From Seminavis robusta (taxonomy: Eukaryota; Bacillariophyta; Bacillariophyceae; Naviculales; Naviculaceae): DNA of 64,000 bases. Location of the stretch: positions 17,714 to 81,713 of the forward strand of contig CAICTM010000220.1 of the NCBI GenBank assembly GCA_903772945.1, written 5' to 3'. Each line of letters begins with the position of its first letter. The first letter of the stretch is position 1. The notes beneath the pieces were generated by a model, which saw only the letters and a list, made by a program, of their open reading frames with translations, did not search any database and was not told the origin of the DNA. Below, in pieces: positions 29,769-40,645 of this stretch. Made by a program: the position numbers and the translations under genes.

Positions 29769-32258
29769 TACGACAAACTACTCTCTCCTTATCTTGTCTT
29801 ATCTCCTACTGTGTGCTTGATTGCTAAGGGTAGCCTAGCTAGTAGCTCTTTTTCTCTACTATACCGGTATATAGGGAGATAATGGATGGATAATGGTTGG
29901 ATAATGGGTAGTCTCAGCCTCAACCTCAGCTATAGTCACCGTTCTGTTCAGAAATCAGGAACAAAGGATAACGGCTTGGGTAGTCTTGGGTATATACCTC
30001 AGACTATCTACCGCTTCCAGCTAGCTAGCTCCGCTTGGCCTACAATGAATGGAGCTATTGGCTGCTATTACAGCAGGCTGGCCAACCTGAGGCGCTTGCT
30101 GATACGGGAGACTGCACGGAACCTTGCTTGCCTCGTTTCACTAAGACTTACTCGGATTAATGCAACGGGGCAATGGTGGCCACCAGCAGAAGATGAGCCA
30201 ACGAACGAAGCGGATCATGCATTCGCTTGGTTACTGAGTGTCAATGGCAGCAGCAAACACGAAACCAGTGAGATAATGAATTTGAGTCACATAAGGGGTA
30301 GCATTTAGCTAACGTTTGCTGCGGCAAAAGGAGGCAAAACACCGCATGCGTGGTAAATGAACATGCCAGAGACATAGGCATAGACATTGGGACATATTCA
30401 GCGTCAAGTAAGAAGAGCTGTTCATAATGGCGATAATTAATTCCTGAGTGGTGGATAAGCAGTCACATGGGGAGCGCAACAGGCCTTTGTGCCCAAGTAT
30501 CACTCAGAGCTCACTTAGTGCAAAGGCAGTACCGATGTCTGAGGGAGAAGGAACAAGATGTCAGTGTAAACTTGATTGAACTCAAGCGATCAAGAACTTA
30601 AAAGAACTTATCAAGCAGCTGAAATCGATCTTGCATTTCCAGATAAGACCAATCAATATATCCTACTGCACTGCCTCAGCGAACTTTGGAACAGATAGAT
30701 TGATCTGTAGTACAGAGCTAGTACAGCCTGTGCTTCCTTGTGACTCCGCTTAAATCTTCCGGCATCTTGTGGCTTGATAGGACCGCTACGCACCAACGAG
30801 CTACTTACGTTACCACTTTTCCCAAACACCCATTCCATTCGATTCGATTCGATTCGATTCTGCTTGTGTTATGTGATAGTCACTGATGAGTATTGCGACA
30901 TTGCGACAGTCCTTGCAAGGGCCTTTCACCTTCGAAAAGGATTACTTACGGAGCTACTTACGGGGAGCTTCCTTGTGATTGATGAGCTATTGATGCTGGC
31001 CATTGGTAAACTGGATCTTATCAACATACTCCGAGTAATGGTGAGTGCCAGGCAGTGTGTGCTAATGTGGAGCAGCTGCGGAGTTTTCCACTTCTTCGTG
31101 CAACCAGCTTTGCGATTGCCATCGAAAGCCGTAAAAGAAAGTGCATGAGTGCATCGAATGCTTCATGGGTGTTTCAAGTTTCCATTGCCGTACCTTTTCT
31201 TTGTACTCGAGTACAGGTTACAGGTAGTCTACCTGAGGAACATATCGGGAAGAAAGGCTCTTGTATCCTTAGCTTTTGCTTGTGGGAGAGGTACCGGTAC
31301 CTCCCTGCTCCCTGCTATTTATTCGAATGCTCACCCTGGCCTGCCCAGCAAACCTTGTTCTGGATCTACTGCACTACTAGTACCTTCTGTCTGGCTATTA
31401 CTGACTGTTCTGACCAAGCCCACATACAACAGGCTGGCTAAATGAGCAGGAAATCTTTCGTGTTGAAGCAGTCAATAGGACCGGTTGGGCACAGTTGTAC
31501 CGGCAACAGCGAGTCATGTATGTAGTCTATAAAGCGAACTGTTGATGAGGCAAGCCAAAGCAGATTCGCCCGGGTACCGGTGACTAAATAGCTAACGGTA
31601 AGACCGCCACAAGCTACTAGCTACCGGTACGCTAGCCGCCTAAACAACAACCAACCAGAACCTACCGTAGCCAGAAAAGCAATCGAAAGCGAGGGCCGAG
31701 TGACTAAATTGCCGGTACAAGTACCGGAACAATGTTCTGCCTTGTTGCTGTTCCTGATTGCACCCCTTTTCACATTTATATATGCATTGTATTGCAAACA
31801 TAGAATCCACAGGTCCTTGGCATCCATTATCTTTCTGAAAGTGTCTCTACTTCAAAGAAAGCCTTATGATAAGTTTTCGCCCCTGCAGAACAATAATTGT
31901 AGATCCCCGCGATTAAAAAGTTGCTCCCTAGCTTTACCCTGCACAGAGGGTCTGGTTTGAGATGCAACATCACGGGAACAGGAAACAGGAACACAACAGG
32001 AAACACTGAGAACCTCGCATCGCCGATCAACGCTGGGTCCTCTTCATACCATACCATCCCTTGCTTGCCCTGTGCTATACAATAATCTATCTGTTGCTCT
32101 CTTCTCTTCCCATGTCTATCTCTGATAATCTAGCTAGCAGGTAGTCTAGCTGGTATATACCGTATGGATATTGTTTTTAAAAGGGAGAGGAAACGATAGG
32201 GGTATCCACTGGTAGCTAGCTACCTGCAGCTAGTAGTATTATCTATCTGATCAGCATC
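29769..32258. other. 2.5-kb intergenic region, no gene seen
   Basis: A divergent spacer between two large disordered-protein genes. It contains (ATTCG)n at 30837-30860, several TACCGGTA palindromes (near 29864, 31288, 31622), CTAGCTAG sites (29834, 30014, 32129) and a 14-bp palindrome GGTAGCTAGCTACC at 32211-32224, 35 bp before the next start codon. Short frames occur on both strands without family features. Confidence 0.4.
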
Positions 32259-35200
32259 ATGGTATCTCCAATAATACTAGAAGACGAAGATGGTTCCAGT
32301 TCGGTGGAAGACAAGGAACAGACGGCTGGATTGGCGTCGCATGAAAATGGATCCCTTGAGGCTGGCAAGAAGAAGAAGATTGACTTGATAATTCCTCGCA
32401 AGCCAATGGAAGTGGAATACCAAGCCCGTTTGGATCATCGAGAACGAGTACGCCAACAGCAACGCGAAGAAGAACAGCGTCAGGCCGAAGAGCAAATGGA
32501 ACGAACGAGATTGCAAATGGAAGAATTACAGCAGCAATTGCAAACGGCACAATCGCAACAAGAACAAGTGATTCGGACCCTGTGCGTACCATCCTCCAAA
32601 CCTGCTAGCAGTAGCATTAGTGACAAGACACCATCGGTGGCACGACGGAGACGGAGTTCTCAGACGGAAGTAGAAATCAATGACGAACTACAATCTACAT
32701 CTAGTACTGCCAAGAATGCAGCAGCTACCCCCATGCAACAATTGGTTCTGGAAAACTACGAGGAACTCCAAAGGATAGAAACTCAGCAGCAAAACGAATC
32801 GTTCTCCCAAGATGATGACGACGACGAAGAAAGTCTTGGCATGAACGACATTTCCGATCCCACACTGACGAGCGAGGGCGACGAAGGAGAAGAAGACGAG
32901 GAAGAAAAAAAGGAATCCGACGTGATCATGATGAGGAAACAACAACACACTACTAATCAAGATACAACACCCCAACCACCACCCATTCGTCGTGGTCGGC
33001 AAGTTCCCGCGCAAACGTCGTCTCAAAAATCCAATGCCATGCCACCCCGACGACGATCCACCCTCGAAGATTCGGGAACGTCCACCATGAACTCGGTAGA
33101 ACAGTGGAAACAAAAACGAAGTCAAGTGCAACAAGCCATGGGCAATCAGAATGACGTACCGGTACAACCTACTCGACGAAACAACAGCAGCCAAAACACA
33201 CCACCCCGCAATGTACGACGGAAACGATCCAGTTCACTCACCGAAATGGATCGACGGAATGGTCGTCACAATACTACTAACCAAAAGGAAGGAGATGAGA
33301 CACCCAAAAACGGCTTTTTCGATTGGAAAGGGCATCGAAAAACCAGTCGAGGAGGACGAAACAATTCGCTTTCGGCATCGGATCATCCAGAGCCCCATTC
33401 GGCAACGGTATTACGAAAACCAGAACGACGACATACGGGAGATCCACCCGACGAAACCGAAATGTCCGAACGAACGTCCCAATTTCGATCCCTCCAACAA
33501 TGCCACACCTTGCAACAAGGATTGTTTGAAGAAACCATTGACATGATACAACAGGAATCGGAATCGGTCGTCGCCATTAGTAGTGTCAATGATCCCGTCT
33601 CACAGCATCGACGGAAATTGGAAATTCAACCATCGCCCGTCGAACAAACCATTCTGATACCACCATCACAGCCACAACACGCACACGAACCACCCGTCTT
33701 TTGTACACCGCGCGAATTGCAATCCATGAGTCACACTAATAGCGACAATAATACGAATCTATCTCCCAGTCCCCCACGACGAACCGTCAACAAATCACTC
33801 CTCGACATGGGATTTGGACCCAACAATTACGACTTTTCCGACGACGACGACGAAGAGGACGAAGAAGATCAGCAAGTACGATTGCGGAGACAACAAAACG
33901 TCTTGCATTTGTCCAGTTCTTGGAATGATCTTTTCCAGTCGTCCAATTCATCCATCGCAGCACAATCGCAATTGTCCATACCACGACGGAGAGGATCCAT
34001 GAGCAGTGACAGTGATGGAATTTTGCAATTTGAACCCGATGACGACGACGATGACGAAAGCGCTAATAATAATAAGCAAGAGACCGTCCAAGAGTTAGAG
34101 CAGGAAGCCCGACCGACCATACATATTTCGCCACTCAGTCCTGGATCCATCAAACGAGACAACGAATTGTTGCACATGAGTGGGTCTCTCACAGACTTTT
34201 TTGTCCACGACGAAGACGATGAAAATGACGATGTCTTTGACGAAAACTACAACAAGTCACTGGAATCGTGGAGGAATAATCAGCAAAACAATAGCGGGGA
34301 AGCACGAAAGAACCTCAGTGATTCCAATATCAATTACGATTCTGCCACGGATTTGGCGTTACATCTGCAAATGCAGGGGTCGGGGAGTTCCAACATGTCC
34401 ATGTTTGAGTTTTCCCATTCTTCGGATGACCCATCGAAAATGTTGAGCAAATTCCAGGAATCCATGTCACAATACACCGAAGCGGGAGGTGTCAATGCCA
34501 GCACGTTGATGGAGCATTTACGAAAAACTCGTGGCAAGCCTGCCTTTCGGTGGGATGCCCGTGGTGGTAGCAAGAGTAGTGATAATTGGGGTGGTAGCAG
34601 TCATCACGGTCGCACGACAATCACAAGCAACAGTACCAGTATTGGCAGCAGACACGGAAGAAAGGCTCCAACTAATCCCATGAGAGAACTGCGCAAAAAT
34701 CAGCAAGCAAAACGAAAGAGCGAAGTCAATCCCAAAGGCCAAAAACATCAGCATCGCAGTAGCATTACCAAGGTCCCAGATGCTGGCAACACCAAGGACA
34801 TTACACCTGACAATAGCAAAGACCATCATCATCATCACCACCATCATGGCCACAACACCAGCAACAGTAGTACTCCAGCCAATAATGAAAAACCACCGAG
34901 CAGACGTAGCCGGCGGGGCAGTCTCGGAGAGCACCTTCAAAAGAGCAATCAAAAGCTCATGGAAGTTTCAGCCGAACCAGGTGAATCTTCCACAGTACAA
35001 CCAGCTTTGCCGGAGGCGACAAAGAAGTCCTCGTCTCCAGTCAAGAAAGAAAGAACCAGACGTCTACCCGGTCGTGAAGAGAACAAAGCCAGACCCAAAC
35101 GCATATCTAGTGGCGAAGAGAACGAACAAGGCAGGCGTCTACCACGTCGTGAACGCAGAAATCGACCAGGGCGAACTCGGTCGCGATCCTTGTCAGATTT

Positions 35201-38200
35201 GCAGCGCCTGCGCCCCGACACGAACAAGGCTAATAAAAAGAACTCCGATCGCAGCACTGAAGAGGATGACTCGTCCGCTACAGACGACCCTCAGATTACC
35301 AAATACAAGAGCCTCGTCGGGGATTTGGTAGAACAAGAAAAGTCATCAGCAGCAAGGAAAGAAGAACGAGATGGCGGAGAAGTCAACAAAAACTCGTCAG
35401 CGCCGAACCGACCCAATCGACCGTACAATTGGGCCAACCCTCGATCGCGCCGTCGGGCCTCGTATGATTGGATGAAACACCAAGACGGCAACGCCAAAGA
35501 CAACATGCTCGCCTTGGTGGGGCAGGATGTCCTAGTGAAGGACGGCGATGACGATTTCCCTATTAGAACCCCCCGACGAGGTCCTCTGGAGCGTCATCGT
35601 TCGAACTCGCTTACCAACCTGATAATTGTAATACATGAGGGCTGGGAGAAGGAGCACGAGGATCCTGATTACAATTGGAAAAAATGCAAAAACCACGACC
35701 CGATCTTGACCTCCGATAGTGTGATGCATTTCACAGGTACAACTCCTGCTGGTGCCCTATCCGAAATGTTGCAGGAGGATGATGGTAGACGACAACGGCT
35801 GACAGACGAGCCAAGCTCCAGTTTCTCTTCCAGATCCAGTCGGTCGGTGGATGTAGCAGCCAAAAAGCCCATGCGTCGGTTCACTGCTTTGGTGCAAAAT
35901 GGCGCAGGGCAGATTGAAAAGGAACCTGATTTGCATGCGTCTTATGATTGGGATCAGCACAACCAAAACCCTACGCCAAAGGGTTCCTCAGAAGCACATC
36001 AAGCGGAGTCTCTGATGGAGGAGAGTATGCTCATTGTGAACGAGGACGGCGAGAGTCATTTCCTTCGGTCTGACGAGGAGGAGGAAGAAGATCTTGTACC
36101 CGCTGCTGGTTCGCGAAGCAGAGCTAGTTTAGGTGCGTATCTGTCTGCATCGGCATCCGCAAACAATAAGAGCACGGAAGCAATCGAAAAGATATTTGAC
36201 TGGACGGCGGCACTTTGCAAGGGAGAACTCGACAAATCAACGATAGCTGGTAGCAGTGACAATCCGAGCTCTGAAACCAGCAGCGCAATGCCTTCTAGTG
36301 CCAGCTCGGTTGACGTTGCAGCTAAGAAACCATTACGGGCATCCACGATGGACCTGAGCTTCTCAGACCTCGATGTTGAAGAAGCGGAGCCTGCAGCATT
36401 GCCAAGTGCTGCCGACGGGGATGAACCGGGCGACAAACGACACTCATTAGAGGAATTCATTGGCAGCAAATCTTCCATAATGAAAGGCGTTGGATCGGTA
36501 GCTGGACAGACAATGGACCCCTCTATAGTCACTGGTGCTGCTGTATTGGGATCTACGAGAAGCGAGAGAAAAACGGCCCCGGACGGAGTAGCGTCCGTAG
36601 CAAATGAAAACAGCAAGGGCGAAGATGATCCGAAGGCTTCAATACCGGAAGCAGCAAAAGAAAACCCAGATGCTGCTGTCCTCGATGCAGCCCAAACTCA
36701 CAACGCAAAGCGTGACGTACATGGATCTCGTGACAGACGAAGCAGAGGCGTACAGAGAACTCGATCAAGATCGCTAACGGATGTTGGCCGTGCAGGAAGA
36801 CGAAGCAAGGATGAAAAACCTCGGGGGTCCAGGCGACGAGCGAGTATAACAGTCAATCAGTCGGCCCCCAAGGATGGAAGCGGAAACAGCCGAGGGCGTG
36901 ATAGCGCCAGACCAGAGGTCCGTCGTACTCGTTCAAAGTCCCTCACGAAATTCTTTGAGGGTGAAAAGGCATCCCAAACAGAGACGGGACAGACTTCGAC
37001 AACCAGAAGCCGCGGCAGCCGTGAAAGTATGACCAAGAGCCGAACCAGCGAGACGACTGCAGAAGCAGAACGTGACCGAAATCGAGGCCGAGACAGAGAT
37101 AAAACACGCGATCGCAGGCGCTCCAGGTCTAGGTCGTTAACTGATATGGACTCAATGAGACAAAAGGATGCCGCAAAGGGCGCTGCAAAGCGAGCTTCCA
37201 TGGCGTCTGAAACACAGAGACCAAGGGCACCCGACAAGGAAAACCGCCGTCGTTCCACAACGTCAGAGGCGGAAAGGATGAAGAGGGGGAACAAGAGTTC
37301 GGGTAGACTTAGCAAGACAACCCACCACGCCAGGGCGCCGAACAAGCACTCAAGAAGAACCAGCGACCGTCTCGGCACAAGTCTCCATCTGAACCTCGGA
37401 GCAGTATCAGCTTCCAGTGAAGCGTCGGCTTCTCGAGTGCGAGGACGCGAAAACGGAGATCGCAAACCAGAATTGCGACGACGACGGTCTAGTTCCTTGT
37501 CGGATATGGAAGGCATGGACAAGGAACGTCACGGAAGACGCGAGAGTACAACAAACAAGGAAGGTACGGGAAGATCAGGCCGACGCAACCGACGCGGCGA
37601 TTCAATGGGCCAGAGTGAGCATGTTCAACCACGTCGGCGTCGACCCGAACGACAAAGATCAAGGTCGCTGACAAACATGGATCAAAGGGATCGCCGGGGC
37701 AAGAAGCGAGAGGTGGCGAGTGGAGTGGATGGCAACCCCCAGCAAGAGGGTGTTACGACACCTCGCCCCAATATGCTTTCCTACGATTGGCAACAGCACA
37801 GCGCATCTACAACGTCCATGATGTCGAATTCTTCTAAACCGCAGCGTGACAGAAGGGCTACCCTCGCACGAACACGATCTCAGTCACTATCTAGTCTTTT
37901 CGGCGACAAGAGCCGAGGCCACACGTCGGATGCATCTATCGAGGGGTCAACGCACAAAGGAGGGTCAGCCGGGTACAACTGGTCTCAACATGGCCGCACA
38001 GACGAAACAGGAAGAACAGTTTCTTCTGGGGCCGACGGAGCGGTGTCACCGGGGCCAAACCCACGGCGCACTAGGAATCTACGCGGAGAAGGACCACGGA
38101 GCCCTAGGAAGCGTCAAGATGCCGGTTATGATTGGAATGCACACGTCAGCCCGACCTCCAACAAAGGCGACGATGGTGGAGTGGACAAACGTTCACTGTT

Positions 38201-38522
38201 GTCACGATCCAAGAGCCGATCGCTGACAGATTTGGGCCGGTCCATCGCGGACCTGGACGGTCTCATCACGACCAGCATCGAGGAGAGTCCATTTGAGAAT
38301 TCTGATCGATCTAAGATTTCTGCTGATGCATCCAGCAATAGCTTGGCCATTTCAAGAAGCTCGCTGAACGCGTCTGGTATTGATTTGCAAAAGAGCATTA
38401 CTGCAACTCAGGCGGCTACTAGTCTACAAACCGCAACACCCCTGAGCATGATCATCTCGGACGCTCTGGGAGAAGGTTCGGAACAGACAACAGGCGATTC
38501 GACAACCGAGTCATCAAAGTGA
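32259..38522 (+). CDS. giant disordered protein with alternating RxRSxSL and YDWxxH motifs
   Basis: 2087 residues from ATG 32259. A coiled coil (about residues 45-110, RERVRQQQREEEQRQAEEQM and on) opens it, followed by long disordered, acidic and Gln-rich stretches. Two short motifs then recur. RxRSxSL[ST][DNE][LMV] appears about ten times (near bases 33220, 35175, 35594, 36760, 36925, 37127, 37483, 37657, 37870, 38210; for example RTRSRSLTDV, RQRSRSLTNM). [YF][DN]W followed at one or two residues usually by His appears nine times (near 33318, 35424, 35463, 35670, 35943, 36195, 37782, 37974, 38127; for example YDWQQH, YNWSQH). A poly-His run lies near 34830. No known domain or function. Its last 2.2 kb is duplicated downstream at 41253-43422. 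Confidence 0.75.
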   Translation: MVSPIILEDEDGSSSVEDKEQTAGLASHENGSLEAGKKKKIDLIIPRKPMEVEYQARLDHRERVRQQQREEEQRQAEEQMERTRLQMEELQQQLQTAQSQQEQVIRTLCVPSSKPASSSISDKTPSVARRRRSSQTEVEINDELQSTSSTAKNAAATPMQQLVLENYEELQRIETQQQNESFSQDDDDDEESLGMNDISDPTLTSEGDEGEEDEEEKKESDVIMMRKQQHTTNQDTTPQPPPIRRGRQVPAQTSSQKSNAMPPRRRSTLEDSGTSTMNSVEQWKQKRSQVQQAMGNQNDVPVQPTRRNNSSQNTPPRNVRRKRSSSLTEMDRRNGRHNTTNQKEGDETPKNGFFDWKGHRKTSRGGRNNSLSASDHPEPHSATVLRKPERRHTGDPPDETEMSERTSQFRSLQQCHTLQQGLFEETIDMIQQESESVVAISSVNDPVSQHRRKLEIQPSPVEQTILIPPSQPQHAHEPPVFCTPRELQSMSHTNSDNNTNLSPSPPRRTVNKSLLDMGFGPNNYDFSDDDDEEDEEDQQVRLRRQQNVLHLSSSWNDLFQSSNSSIAAQSQLSIPRRRGSMSSDSDGILQFEPDDDDDDESANNNKQETVQELEQEARPTIHISPLSPGSIKRDNELLHMSGSLTDFFVHDEDDENDDVFDENYNKSLESWRNNQQNNSGEARKNLSDSNINYDSATDLALHLQMQGSGSSNMSMFEFSHSSDDPSKMLSKFQESMSQYTEAGGVNASTLMEHLRKTRGKPAFRWDARGGSKSSDNWGGSSHHGRTTITSNSTSIGSRHGRKAPTNPMRELRKNQQAKRKSEVNPKGQKHQHRSSITKVPDAGNTKDITPDNSKDHHHHHHHHGHNTSNSSTPANNEKPPSRRSRRGSLGEHLQKSNQKLMEVSAEPGESSTVQPALPEATKKSSSPVKKERTRRLPGREENKARPKRISSGEENEQGRRLPRRERRNRPGRTRSRSLSDLQRLRPDTNKANKKNSDRSTEEDDSSATDDPQITKYKSLVGDLVEQEKSSAARKEERDGGEVNKNSSAPNRPNRPYNWANPRSRRRASYDWMKHQDGNAKDNMLALVGQDVLVKDGDDDFPIRTPRRGPLERHRSNSLTNLIIVIHEGWEKEHEDPDYNWKKCKNHDPILTSDSVMHFTGTTPAGALSEMLQEDDGRRQRLTDEPSSSFSSRSSRSVDVAAKKPMRRFTALVQNGAGQIEKEPDLHASYDWDQHNQNPTPKGSSEAHQAESLMEESMLIVNEDGESHFLRSDEEEEEDLVPAAGSRSRASLGAYLSASASANNKSTEAIEKIFDWTAALCKGELDKSTIAGSSDNPSSETSSAMPSSASSVDVAAKKPLRASTMDLSFSDLDVEEAEPAALPSAADGDEPGDKRHSLEEFIGSKSSIMKGVGSVAGQTMDPSIVTGAAVLGSTRSERKTAPDGVASVANENSKGEDDPKASIPEAAKENPDAAVLDAAQTHNAKRDVHGSRDRRSRGVQRTRSRSLTDVGRAGRRSKDEKPRGSRRRASITVNQSAPKDGSGNSRGRDSARPEVRRTRSKSLTKFFEGEKASQTETGQTSTTRSRGSRESMTKSRTSETTAEAERDRNRGRDRDKTRDRRRSRSRSLTDMDSMRQKDAAKGAAKRASMASETQRPRAPDKENRRRSTTSEAERMKRGNKSSGRLSKTTHHARAPNKHSRRTSDRLGTSLHLNLGAVSASSEASASRVRGRENGDRKPELRRRRSSSLSDMEGMDKERHGRRESTTNKEGTGRSGRRNRRGDSMGQSEHVQPRRRRPERQRSRSLTNMDQRDRRGKKREVASGVDGNPQQEGVTTPRPNMLSYDWQQHSASTTSMMSNSSKPQRDRRATLARTRSQSLSSLFGDKSRGHTSDASIEGSTHKGGSAGYNWSQHGRTDETGRTVSSGADGAVSPGPNPRRTRNLRGEGPRSPRKRQDAGYDWNAHVSPTSNKGDDGGVDKRSLLSRSKSRSLTDLGRSIADLDGLITTSIEESPFENSDRSKISADASSNSLAISRSSLNASGIDLQKSITATQAATSLQTATPLSMIISDALGEGSEQTTGDSTTESSK

Positions 38523-38968
38523 GACAGCGCCAAGCTGGCTACTAGCTAGATAATGTCTCCTGCTGCGTTTGGCGGCCTTCTTCTTGTCAATAACCGAAAG
38601 CAGCTACAGCTACTACACCAGTGGCTAGCTGGAACTTTGGAATGTACCATACTGCTATGGTTTTGTTGGTCTACGGCCATGTCGTGATGTTGGGCCTGGA
38701 GTGCGGCCATGAGTAGTAGCAAGAGGGCCTGCCTGGAGATAGATGTGCCAGAGTGGGGCTCAGAATTGGTGCTTTGCTATTTCTGAAGTTTGTCCTGCAG
38801 CCTTGTGAGAGAGGACCCTGGCTGACGTGAATAGAGGAATCAGCCTTTTGTGAACTTTAAGTATTACTGGCAGTAGCTGCCTGCCTGTGGAGCTTTACGG
38901 CGCATATTGTAAATTGATCTCTGATCCAGTGTCAAAGATGAAGCAAACAAAAACAATAAAGGAACTAG
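38523..38968. other. 3' region between large gene and ankyrin-like pseudogene
   Basis: Convergent spacer with no gene. It is repeated at 43423-43864 and, inverted, at 48647-48975. Confidence 0.6.
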
Positions 38969-40173
38969 CTAGTGCTTGGATGAACTTCGGTCAAGGGAAC
39001 TTGAGGCTTTGCGTTTGAGGGCAGGTCTCTTCAACTTGGCCTTGTTGCATTTTCCTGCTTGAGGGGAACTCCATTTGTGAGGTGCTTCACGCAAGAGCCC
39101 GTAGAGCAATGGGACAAGCTGTTGGACACGGACACCTTTCGGAGTGCCTGCTTGTGAAATCACCGAGGTTACTAGTTGGGCCATGTCCAGAGACTTCTCC
39201 GTACCTCGCAACAGATGCCTACCAAAGCGGTTGAGTGTTGTGTGGTAGACAATGATTTCATCCTTTTCGGTTTTCTCGCACATGTGACCATAGTGCCAAG
39301 CCAGCCGTATTTTGACATTTGTCAGAGTTGTATTCCGCTGCAAGATCTCAATCATGCGGGCCGCATATGTTTTGGCATGGACTCTACCGATACTTGTAGC
39401 TATTAGTTGGAGCTTGAACTCCTGCAGCTTTGAGGCATTGCCCACTCCAGCCAAAGCATCCAAAAGTGGCAGCAAAATCTTTTTTCTTGTTTTTTTCTCA
39501 TTGGCAATTTCACAGGAGAATATTTCGAGAGACTGCAACGGACCAGATGCAATTTGGTAGGAGATGGCTTCAACCAGGTTACAATCAATAGCATCTCCTA
39601 CGTCGATTCGCAATTTCAAAACGTCCAGCTTTGTCATGTTCCGCACCTTTGATGCCAATGCAGACCTTGCTTCTATGATGTCTCCATCTCCGAATTTGCT
39701 TGGAAGAACGTGGGAGAAATTGTATCATTCTGCTTAGGACAGCATCGCCAATATCCCTTCCATGTGCTGATTCAAATGCCTTGGTAAAGGGGCTTCTGAT
39801 CTTTTTAGGATTCTCGGAATACGTTAGGGCTTCTGGAAACAAGACAAAGAAAGTCTCGAACCGCGTTAGCTGTCCCAATTCAAGTATGTGCAACATGATT
39901 GGAGCAATCGATTTTGGTTCCATTACGCTGGGATCCACTATATACACGGCCCTTGAGAAACTCAATGACATCACGCCTCGGACCATGATAACATGCATCC
40001 CGGAAGACATCATCCGTCATTGCTGCTGGATCTGCTTGATAGACCAAACGGACCATCTCCAAAGGTGCTCCTGTGACCACCAAGTTGTGAAGTGGCGACA
40101 GGCCTTGGAGGTCATCCAAGTACACAAACTCCCTATTGGGATTCTCTCCGTCTTGAATCTGAAGAAGTGGCAT
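38969..40173 (-). pseudogene. ankyrin-like protein gene, copy A (two frameshifts)
   Basis: From ATG 40173 the first frame reads an ankyrin-type repeat (LQGLSPLHNLVVTGAPLEMV, then RLVYQADPAA). The sense then moves to a second frame near 39950 (VYIVDPSVMEPKSIAPIMLH onward) and to a third near 39710 (LPSKFGDGDIIEARSALASK onward). It ends with an LRR-like/helical region and a basic Lys/Ser tail. Ankyrin-plus-helical proteins are numerous in diatoms. The same two shifts occur in the inverted copy at 47442-48646, so they are unlikely to be random read errors. No introns with plausible borders explain them. It is most simply a decayed gene with its 5' side abutting a MITE. Confidence 0.6.
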
Positions 40174-40215
40174 GGGTCGTCAAAATCTTCAAAAATGATC
40201 AAGCAGTATCAGGTA

Positions 40216-40619
40216 CTGGAAAGTCCCGCAAATGCTGAAATCGCTGAAAAGCTATGTAAAAGTGTTGAATTTTGGTTCAACAGTCAAGAGATTCGTTAAA
40301 CAGTTAGTCAACACTTTTTCAACACTTTTCAACACCTTTTCAACACTTTTTCAACACTGTTGAATACAGTTCAACACTGTTTTCAACACCTGTTGAATCT
40401 ATTACTAGTAGTTTGCAGTAAAAGTGTTGAAAACATTGTACAAAAATTCAACAGTATTTTCAACAGTTGCTGAAAGAGAATCAACAGTTAATCAACACTT
40501 TTTCAGCACTTTTCAACACATAATCAACACTTTTTCAACACTTATGATCATTATTCAACAGTTCAAGGTGTTTAATTAAGAGAGTTTCAAGGAAATTCAG
40601 CTTTTGCGGGACTTTCCAG
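40216..40619. mobile_element. Tc1/mariner-type MITE, copy A
   Basis: 404 bp with terminal inverted repeats CTGGAAAGTCCCGCAAA, followed by one mismatch and then GCTGAA, flanked on both sides by TA, the target duplication of the Tc1/mariner group. The interior carries about 16 exact copies of TTCAACA or its complement TGTTGAA in 300 bp, often as TTTTTCAACAC. There is no transposase, so it is non-autonomous. It sits about 40 bp upstream of the ankyrin-like start codon. Confidence 0.75.
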
Positions 40620-40645
40620 TAGCAAGTAGCAAGGCTTGGCGCTGT

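Noticed and set aside
29886-30308. 140-codon plus-strand frame in the 2.5-kb spacer
   Set aside because: No domain, no conserved motif, composition like the surrounding spacer.
40270-40560. TTCAACA array as a possible CRISPR or telomere-like repeat
   Set aside because: No constant spacer-repeat structure, both orientations mixed, and it lies inside a TA-flanked element in a eukaryotic genome.
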